Positions 57,558 to 61,631 of a DNA stretch of 61,631 nucleotides are shown in pieces. Numbering within the stretch: position 1 is the first letter of the stretch; every line of letters begins with the position of its first letter. The notes beneath the pieces were generated by a model. The model had not been told where the DNA came from, searched no databases, and was given only the letters and a program-made list of their open reading frames with translations. This stretch comes from Deinococcus arboris (GTDB lineage Bacteria > Deinococcota > Deinococci > Deinococcales > Deinococcaceae): assembly GCF_009755355.1 (NCBI RefSeq), contig NZ_WQLB01000026.1, positions 1 to 61,631 on the forward strand, in the 5' to 3' direction. A program made the translations under genes and the position numbers.

Positions 57558-58921
57558 GCGACTTTGATGGTTCTACCCTTGGCCCGCGCGTGCCGCCCCA
57601 TCACAGGGCTGCTGAGGTCAGCGTGCTGGGCAGTGTGCTGCTGGACCCCGATCTGGTTCGCAACCCGGTTCTGGTCACGCTGAACGAAGAGGATTTCTAT
57701 TTGGAGAGTCACCGGCTGATTTGGCGGGCTATTGGGATTCTGGCCGGTCAGGAGATTCCGGCCGATCTCACCACCCTGTCTGCTCAGCTGACTCGGACAG
57801 GTGATCTGGACAATGCTGGGGGCCTGACTTACCTCATGGGACTGGCCGATGAAGTTCCGACGGCGGCCTATGCCGAGCATTACGGCCGGATCGTTCTGGA
57901 GCACGCTCACCGTCGGGCCCTCATTCGTCATGCGGGAACGGTTATGCGGCACGCCTACGCCGGCGATATGGCGCTGGAAGACATCCACACCCTCGCCACC
58001 ATCCCCCCCGCTCTTGAATTTGGCGAGGATGATCAGAGTGTGGCGGTGGGCGACGCCATGCGTCAGGTGCTCCATGAAGCCGAAACGGGCACGGGTAGCC
58101 GTGGCGTCAGCACGGGCCTGAAAGACCTCGACGGCGCTCTTGGGGGGTTGCAGCCTGGCCGTCTGTATGTGGTGGCGGCGCGGCCGGCGATGGGCAAGAG
58201 CGCCCTGGGCTTCCAGGTGGCGGCCTATGTGGCGAAATCGGCTGGTCGAGTGCTGGGGTTCAGCATCGAGATGCCGGCGACCGAGATCAGTGCTCGCCTG
58301 CTGGCCGCAGAGGCCAAGGTCAACATGGGTCGCCTGGGAGTTAACCGGATTGGGGACGCGGCCCCTGGTGAAGCCCTCACCGAACGGGACCGTCAGCGCC
58401 TACGCGCGAGCACGGAGCGCTTGGCTGATCTGCCCTTCCGTATCCTGTCGAAAAGTAGTCTGCGCCTGCAGGAACTGATCGGTGAAGTGCGGCGCGCGCA
58501 TGCCCGTGAGCCCTTGAAACTCTTCATCCTCGATTACATCCAGCTGGTGCAGGTGTCCGGCCGGTCTGCTGACAACGCGACCGCGCGGGTCACAGAAGTG
58601 ACGACGGCCCTCAAAAGCCTGGCGCTGGAATTGAACATCCCGGTGATTGCGCTGTCTCAGCTGAACCGTGGTGTGGAGCAGCGGGCAGACCGGCGCCCTA
58701 TACCGTCTGACCTGCGCGACAGCGGCAGCATTGAGCAGGATGCGGACGTGATTGTGTTCATTTACCGCGATGAGGTGTACAACCCCCAGACCGATCAGCA
58801 GGGCGTCGCCGAGCTGATCATCGGAAAAAACCGTAGTGGCCCTATTGCCACCGTCAAAGTGACCTGGCAAGCCCCGTTCGTGCGCTTTGATGACTTGGCC
58901 TACCGGAGCAGCCATGCGTGA
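57554..58921 (+). CDS. dnaB: Replicative DNA helicase, DnaB type
   Basis: Unwinds DNA at the fork. GTG 57554 overlaps the previous stop (GTGA). N-terminal DnaB domain: VPPHHRAAEVSVLGSVLLDP and LTYLMGLADEVPTAAYAEHY. RecA-like ATPase: Walker A AARPAMGKSALG near 210-220, SIEMPATEISARLLA, Walker B LFILDYIQLVQ, then IALSQLNRGVEQRADRRPIP and the arginine-finger region SGSIEQDADVIVFIYRDEVY. 455 aa is full length. Paired with the upstream initiator, it gives the element its own replication start. Confidence 0.93.
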   Translation: MSDFDGSTLGPRVPPHHRAAEVSVLGSVLLDPDLVRNPVLVTLNEEDFYLESHRLIWRAIGILAGQEIPADLTTLSAQLTRTGDLDNAGGLTYLMGLADEVPTAAYAEHYGRIVLEHAHRRALIRHAGTVMRHAYAGDMALEDIHTLATIPPALEFGEDDQSVAVGDAMRQVLHEAETGTGSRGVSTGLKDLDGALGGLQPGRLYVVAARPAMGKSALGFQVAAYVAKSAGRVLGFSIEMPATEISARLLAAEAKVNMGRLGVNRIGDAAPGEALTERDRQRLRASTERLADLPFRILSKSSLRLQELIGEVRRAHAREPLKLFILDYIQLVQVSGRSADNATARVTEVTTALKSLALELNIPVIALSQLNRGVEQRADRRPIPSDLRDSGSIEQDADVIVFIYRDEVYNPQTDQQGVAELIIGKNRSGPIATVKVTWQAPFVRFDDLAYRSSHA

Positions 58922-59066
58922 GCTGACCCCCGAACTGGCCCTATTCTGGGCCACCGAGTTGGCCAAGCTGACCGGTGCCGAGCGCGCCACTACCCTGGCC
59001 ACCCTGCAGCAGCACTATGGCCCGAAGGTGGAAGCCCGGCTCAAGCGGGCGAGGCGGGCGGCATGA
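58914..59066 (+). CDS. Small hypothetical protein (50 aa)
   Basis: ATG 58914 lies just inside the helicase gene, TGA at 59064-59066. The product begins MRELTPELALFWATELAKLT and has a basic C-terminus (ARLKRARRAA). Looks like the small helical proteins that often follow helicase genes. Function unknown. Confidence 0.5.
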   Translation: MRELTPELALFWATELAKLTGAERATTLATLQQHYGPKVEARLKRARRAA

Positions 59067-59108
59067 CCCGGCTCACTGCTCCCGCGCCCGCACGGCCAGC
59101 CCTTCACG

Positions 59109-59435
59109 CTATTCCCGGTCCCGCAGGTACGCCCGCAGCGCCGCGTCCACCACTTCCCAGTCCTTCATACGGTGCCGCACCGCGTAGAGCTTCAGGGCCT
59201 CCACCGTGGTGCTCGGCAGCAGCGTGCTGTACTTCTCCTTCTCCGGCTTTCCAGCATTCGTCTTCCCCTGAATTCCTGAATTCCCGGCTTCCTGGGAACC
59301 TGTCTTCAGGGCTTCCTGACTTCCGGAGGTCGGCTGTTCAGGGTCCCCAGGATTCTGGTCTTCCTGAATTCCTGAATTCTTCTCTTCCGGTATTCCTGTT
59401 GTCTGGAGTTTTTTCAGCGCGCTGCCGTACTTCAC
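59109..59435 (-). CDS. RHH partition partner, ParG-like (108 aa)
   Basis: GTG 59435 overlaps the ParA stop (GTGA). The C-terminus (KYSTLLPSTTVEALKLYAVR, then HRMKDWEVVDAALRAYL) is a ribbon-helix-helix domain. The N-terminal 65 residues are flexible and carry about five copies of a short S/T-G-x-x-E unit. The matching DNA contains repeats of CTGAATTCCTGAA. A centromere-binding protein partnered with ParA is the natural reading. Confidence 0.65.
   Translation of the reverse strand: MKYGSALKKLQTTGIPEEKNSGIQEDQNPGDPEQPTSGSQEALKTGSQEAGNSGIQGKTNAGKPEKEKYSTLLPSTTVEALKLYAVRHRMKDWEVVDAALRAYLRDRE
59268..59376. repeat. Partition-type repeats inside the RHH gene
   Basis: CTGAATTCCTGAA occurs exactly at 59268-59280 and 59364-59376, with degenerate TTCCTG copies between them. 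The same 13-mer is upstream of parA at 60094-60106. It could be part of a parS/parC-like centromere or an operator. Confidence 0.5.
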
Positions 59436-60049
59436 GAGAGAATCTCGCGCAGGACCAGTTCGTAATCCATGCTGGCCAGCTTCGCCCGTTGGTCCCCCCG
59501 CACCGCCCGCACCGGCACGCCGGCCAGCGCTGCCTTGTTGAAGGCGCTGGCCCGGCGAATGTCGCGGGCAAACACGGGAACCCCCATCTCCATCAGGGCG
59601 GCCCGCGCCTCGTGCCCGTCGGTGCTGGGGGCAGGCGGCACGTCCGTAATCAGCACGCGGAAGTTCTCCACCCCCGCCTGAATCAGCGGCGCCAGGGTGC
59701 GGGGCAGGGCGCGCAGGCTCAGGGCGTCGGGTTTGGTCGGCACGATCAGCAGGTCCACCGTCTGGGCCAGCCCCAGCAGTTCGCTGCTGTCCTCGCCGGC
59801 CTTGGTGTCCAGCACCAGGTACTCGACGCCGGCCAGGTCCACCGCCCCGAACGTCTCCAGCGACACCACCTCGCAGGGCAGGCCCTCGCCGGCCGCGTGC
59901 CACTCCAGGGCGCTGGCGGTCTTCTCGTCCCCGTCCACCAACAGGGTGCGGCCTTTGGGGGCCAGCAGGGCGGCCAGGGTGACAGCGGTCGTGGTTTTGC
60001 CCACGCCGCCCTTGTCGTTCGCAATCGCGATTCGTAACACAGGCCGCAT
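59432..60049 (-). CDS. ParA-like partition ATPase (205 aa)
   Basis: Separates copies of low-copy DNA molecules. The N-terminus RIAIANDKGGVGKTTTAVTL has the deviant Walker A KGGVGKTT. Next come LLVDGDEKTASALEWHA and LVLDTKAGEDSS (Walker A' and B) and the VDLLIVPTKPDALSLRALPR switch. Length 205 aa and lack of an N-terminal HTH place it with the small type Ib ParA/ParF group. It overlaps the RHH partner downstream and is divergent from the gene at 60121. Confidence 0.88.
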   Translation of the reverse strand: MRPVLRIAIANDKGGVGKTTTAVTLAALLAPKGRTLLVDGDEKTASALEWHAAGEGLPCEVVSLETFGAVDLAGVEYLVLDTKAGEDSSELLGLAQTVDLLIVPTKPDALSLRALPRTLAPLIQAGVENFRVLITDVPPAPSTDGHEARAALMEMGVPVFARDIRRASAFNKAALAGVPVRAVRGDQRAKLASMDYELVLREILS

Positions 60050-60059
60050 TGTCCTGGCT

Positions 60060-60115
60060 TCCTGAAGCCCCGTAAACCCGTTTTCCCGAAGCCCTGAATT
60101 CCTGAAAAGAGGAAA
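60060..60115. promoter_or_regulatory. Divergent control region of parA
   Basis: The gap between parA and the next gene has GGCTTCCTGAAGCC (about 60056-60069, palindromic) and a third copy of CTGAATTCCTGAA (60094-60106). Likely autoregulation or centromere site. No clear promoter boxes. Confidence 0.45.
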
Positions 60116-60120
60116 CCCTG

Positions 60121-60507
60121 ATGCCAGGAACGAAGAAGGACCGAAAGGAGCTGAGAGCCATGACCGCCGCCCGATTGGACGCGCAGCAGGTTAAACCCCT
60201 CGAATTCGAGGAGGTTGGGGAAGTTGACGAACGGGCTAAAACGGTCGAATTCGACCAGTTTAAAAAAGCCGCGCCCCCCACCGTCACTCACCACACCCCG
60301 GAGCACATGGCGGTCAGCCCGCCTATCCGCGCAGCCACTGTGCCCCTGACCGCCGCCCGCCTGAACCTGATTGACCGCGCCGCTCTGGACATGACCCGTG
60401 ACCTCCTGGTGGCCCTCGGCCTGCCCTGGTTGACACCGGCGCGGGCCAGGGAGGTCGGGGCCGCTGCGCGCGCTGGGGCTGTGGCGGCCCTGGGGGGCAC
60501 GGAATGA
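60121..60507 (+). CDS. Hypothetical protein divergent from ParA (128 aa)
   Basis: ATG 60121 with AGAGG eight bases upstream; ATG 60160 with AAAGGAG is an alternative. The N-terminal 60 residues are charged (VKPLEFEEVGEVDERAKTVE). The C-terminal part is helical (LIDRAALDMTRDLLVALGLP, TPARAREVGAAARAGAVAAL). The DNA of the first part carries two palindromes around TCGAATTCGA. Function unknown; a DNA-binding or partition accessory role is possible from position only. Confidence 0.55.
   Translation: MPGTKKDRKELRAMTAARLDAQQVKPLEFEEVGEVDERAKTVEFDQFKKAAPPTVTHHTPEHMAVSPPIRAATVPLTAARLNLIDRAALDMTRDLLVALGLPWLTPARAREVGAAARAGAVAALGGTE
60198..60256. repeat. Twin palindromes around TCGAATTCGA
   Basis: CCTCGAATTCGAGG (60198-60211) and GGTCGAATTCGACC (60243-60256) are perfect dyads 45 bases apart within coding sequence. 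The second sits in a longer imperfect dyad (AAAC...GTTT). Candidate protein-binding sites. Confidence 0.5.
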
Positions 60508-60701
60508 GCCCGGATGACATCGGCCTGGACCTGGAGGCTGCCTACAACTCCGCCACGCCGGAAGAGGTGGCCGCCCTGCTGCGGGTGCGGGCCACGCTCG
60601 CCGAACTGGACGAACACGGCCCGAACGCCGACCTGGAAGCCCGCCTGCGCGTGGAACGGGACGCCCTGCGCGCCCTGGGCCTGAACCCTGAGGAGGTCTG
60701 A
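60504..60701 (+). CDS. Small hypothetical protein (65 aa)
   Basis: ATG 60504 overlaps the previous stop (ATGA). Acidic, helical sequence (DDIGLDLEAAYNSATPEEVA, then ALLRVRATLAELDEHGPNAD). No motif recognised. Part of a closely spaced plus-strand run. Confidence 0.52.
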   Translation: MSPDDIGLDLEAAYNSATPEEVAALLRVRATLAELDEHGPNADLEARLRVERDALRALGLNPEEV

Positions 60702-60704
60702 CTT

Positions 60705-60899
60705 ATGGAACTACCATTCTTCATCGCCCTCGCCGTCGCCACGCCCCTGGCCGCTCTGCTGCTGGTTCTGTGCCGCATGGCCGCCCCCCAGACCCCCGAA
60801 GCCCAGGCCGCGGCGGACGCCGAGCAGATGGTGGCGCAGAGCGGGCGCGGGGTGGATGACGACACGATGCTGCGGGTGTTCGGGGGGGAAGGGCTGTGA
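60705..60899 (+). CDS. Small membrane protein (64 aa)
   Basis: ATG 60705 with GAGGAGG at 60691. One strong membrane helix (FFIALAVATPLAALLLVLCR) at residues 5-25 followed by an acidic tail (EAQAAADAEQMV, then VDDDTMLRVFGGEGL). Function unknown. Confidence 0.58.
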   Translation: MELPFFIALAVATPLAALLLVLCRMAAPQTPEAQAAADAEQMVAQSGRGVDDDTMLRVFGGEGL

Positions 60900-61171
60900 A
60901 AGTCCCCGCCATCCCCTTCGACGTGGCCCAGCCGCCCTCATTGGTCGAGGTGATGGAGGCCCTGCAGGTGCAGGGGTACGACTACACCCTGAAATGGCGC
61001 AGCAGAAAAGGGAAATTCCGCGCCATGGTGTGGCATCCGATGTGGGCCGGCCTCCCCTCGCAGGGTCGCCCGATCAAATACCACGTCCAGCCTGAAATGG
61101 CGCTGGCGCTGGCGTGGGCGGCGGCGCTGGCGTGGTACGGGCGGCATGCCCACGTGGCGGGGGCGGCGTGA
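60896..61171 (+). CDS. Small hypothetical protein (91 aa)
   Basis: GTG 60896 overlaps the previous stop (GTGA). Alpha/beta look: SLVEVMEALQVQGYDYTLKW, RAMVWHPMWAGLPSQG, then an Ala-rich helix (EMALALAWAAALAWYGRH). It may be a membrane-associated or small modifying protein. No family recognised. Confidence 0.52.
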   Translation: MKVPAIPFDVAQPPSLVEVMEALQVQGYDYTLKWRSRKGKFRAMVWHPMWAGLPSQGRPIKYHVQPEMALALAWAAALAWYGRHAHVAGAA

Positions 61172-61446
61172 CCCGCGCCCGGACGATTGAGGACGCGGCG
61201 GCGGGCCTGCTGCCCCCGGTGCTCGTGGCGTGCGTGCGGCAGCGCACACCGCTGGGGCCCTTGCCAGACCAGCCGCACCTGCGGGCGCGGGCGGTGGGCC
61301 TGACCCGCGAGTTGCTGGTGAGCCTGCTGCAGGCCCTGTGGATGAATGAAGAGGCGACGGCGCGGCGCCTGGCCGTAGAGGCCCAGCTGGTGGTCCGGCG
61401 GCACCGCCTGACGTTCACGGAGATCGTGACGGGGCGGGTGGCATGA
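61168..61446 (+). CDS. Small hypothetical protein (92 aa)
   Basis: GTG 61168 overlaps the previous stop (GTGA). Helical, Arg/Leu-rich protein (TIEDAAAGLLPPVLVACVRQ, then LTRELLVSLLQALWMNEEAT). Overlaps the last gene by ATGA. Function unknown. Confidence 0.52.
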   Translation: MTRARTIEDAAAGLLPPVLVACVRQRTPLGPLPDQPHLRARAVGLTRELLVSLLQALWMNEEATARRLAVEAQLVVRRHRLTFTEIVTGRVA

Positions 61447-61631
61447 GATACGGGACCTTCAGCACGCGGGCGGAGGCCGAGGCGTATCTGGAGCGGATCA
61501 TAGACCCGGCCCGCCGCGCGCAGGCCCGCCAGAACCTGGGCCTCCCCACGGGGCCAGCCAGCCTGCCCGACACCTATCTGCCGGCCAGTCACAGCAACGG
61601 TTACCTGACCGAAGCCCTGTTCCAGGGGGAT
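61443..61631 (+). CDS. 5' part of an unidentified gene (cut by window end)
   Basis: ATG 61443 overlaps the previous stop, and the frame is open to the window edge (63 codons). It begins MRYGTFSTRAEAEAYLERII and continues with a proline-rich linker and a QNLGLP-type segment. Joining this frame to the window start does not give a sensible protein, so the window is probably not a closed circle. Confidence 0.5.
   Translation, partial: MRYGTFSTRAEAEAYLERIIDPARRAQARQNLGLPTGPASLPDTYLPASHSNGYLTEALFQGD

Noticed and set aside
59221..59400. EcoRI-like GAATTC cluster considered as cloning artefact
   Set aside because: The GAATTC words are part of a longer repeated 13-mer within a sensible RHH gene and also occur upstream of parA, so they look natural.
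59063..60037. 324-codon plus-strand open frame across parA
   Set aside because: Antisense to ParA with its Walker motif. The first codons overlap the stop of the small gene at 58914, but nothing in the frame resembles a protein family.
59436..60287. Upstream part of the long minus-strand frame that ends at 59109
   Set aside because: Only the last 108 codons (59435-59109) look like a gene; the rest overlaps parA in another frame and is low-complexity Gly/Arg/Pro.
1..61631. Window as a complete circular genome
   Set aside because: The open frame at the right edge does not continue into a plausible protein at the left edge, and both edges cut genes.

Overview
The window reads as one long stretch of temperate-phage or phage-plasmid DNA from a high-GC bacterium, most probably a Deinococcus. 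The best taxonomic clue is a complete tmRNA gene (45013-45368) whose tag ends in YALAA and whose reading-frame context resembles the Deinococcus tmRNA as I remember it. A second clue is a set of genes with a -10 box only 5-6 bases before the start codon, the leaderless arrangement that is common in Deinococcus.

Left arm, plus strand. Positions 1-2735 hold small unknown genes. A complete siphophage late region follows: terminase small and large subunits (2880-5008), portal (5005-6402), putative prohead protease/scaffold, capsid cement protein, major capsid protein (8492-9586), head-tail and tail-completion genes, major tail protein (12346-12825), a tail assembly chaperone pair probably joined by a -1 frameshift, a 2579-residue tape measure (14637-22376), distal tail proteins, a tail spike (24800-27280), a lysis group around a GH108 muramidase (29302-29916) and a collagen-like fibre (30751-32649). 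Two cassettes interrupt it: a TM2-domain gene with its own promoter and terminator (14257-14620), and an RHH repressor / operator / metalloprotease-like lipoprotein group (27287-28084).

Middle. A strong sigma70 promoter at 32770 drives an acidic 95-residue protein and a multi-HTH protein. From 43137 down to 34023 the minus strand carries a tightly overlapping accessory operon: DUF2786 protein, Dam-type adenine methylase, a repeat-rich C5-cytosine methylase, a MazG-like protein and two ASCH-type proteins.

Right arm. At 43222-43258 two opposed promoters overlap on a 17-bp palindromic operator. One reads the accessory operon. The other reads a TPR-like 482-residue protein that is followed by a 42-residue putative secreted peptide (44782-44910). 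The same operator recurs three times in the divergent repressor/Cro-like promoter region (49771-49883), so one regulator probably controls all of these genes. Between them lie tmRNA, an RNase H-type protein and a 975-residue STAND/BTAD regulator. A tyrosine integrase (50948-51916) and a plus-strand early region follow: antirepressor, a replication protein with three internal 17-bp palindromic iterons, DnaB helicase, then a ParA/RHH partition pair with repeated 13-mers. Integrase, partition and replication genes together leave open whether the element integrates, lives as a plasmid, or does both. Both window ends cut through genes.
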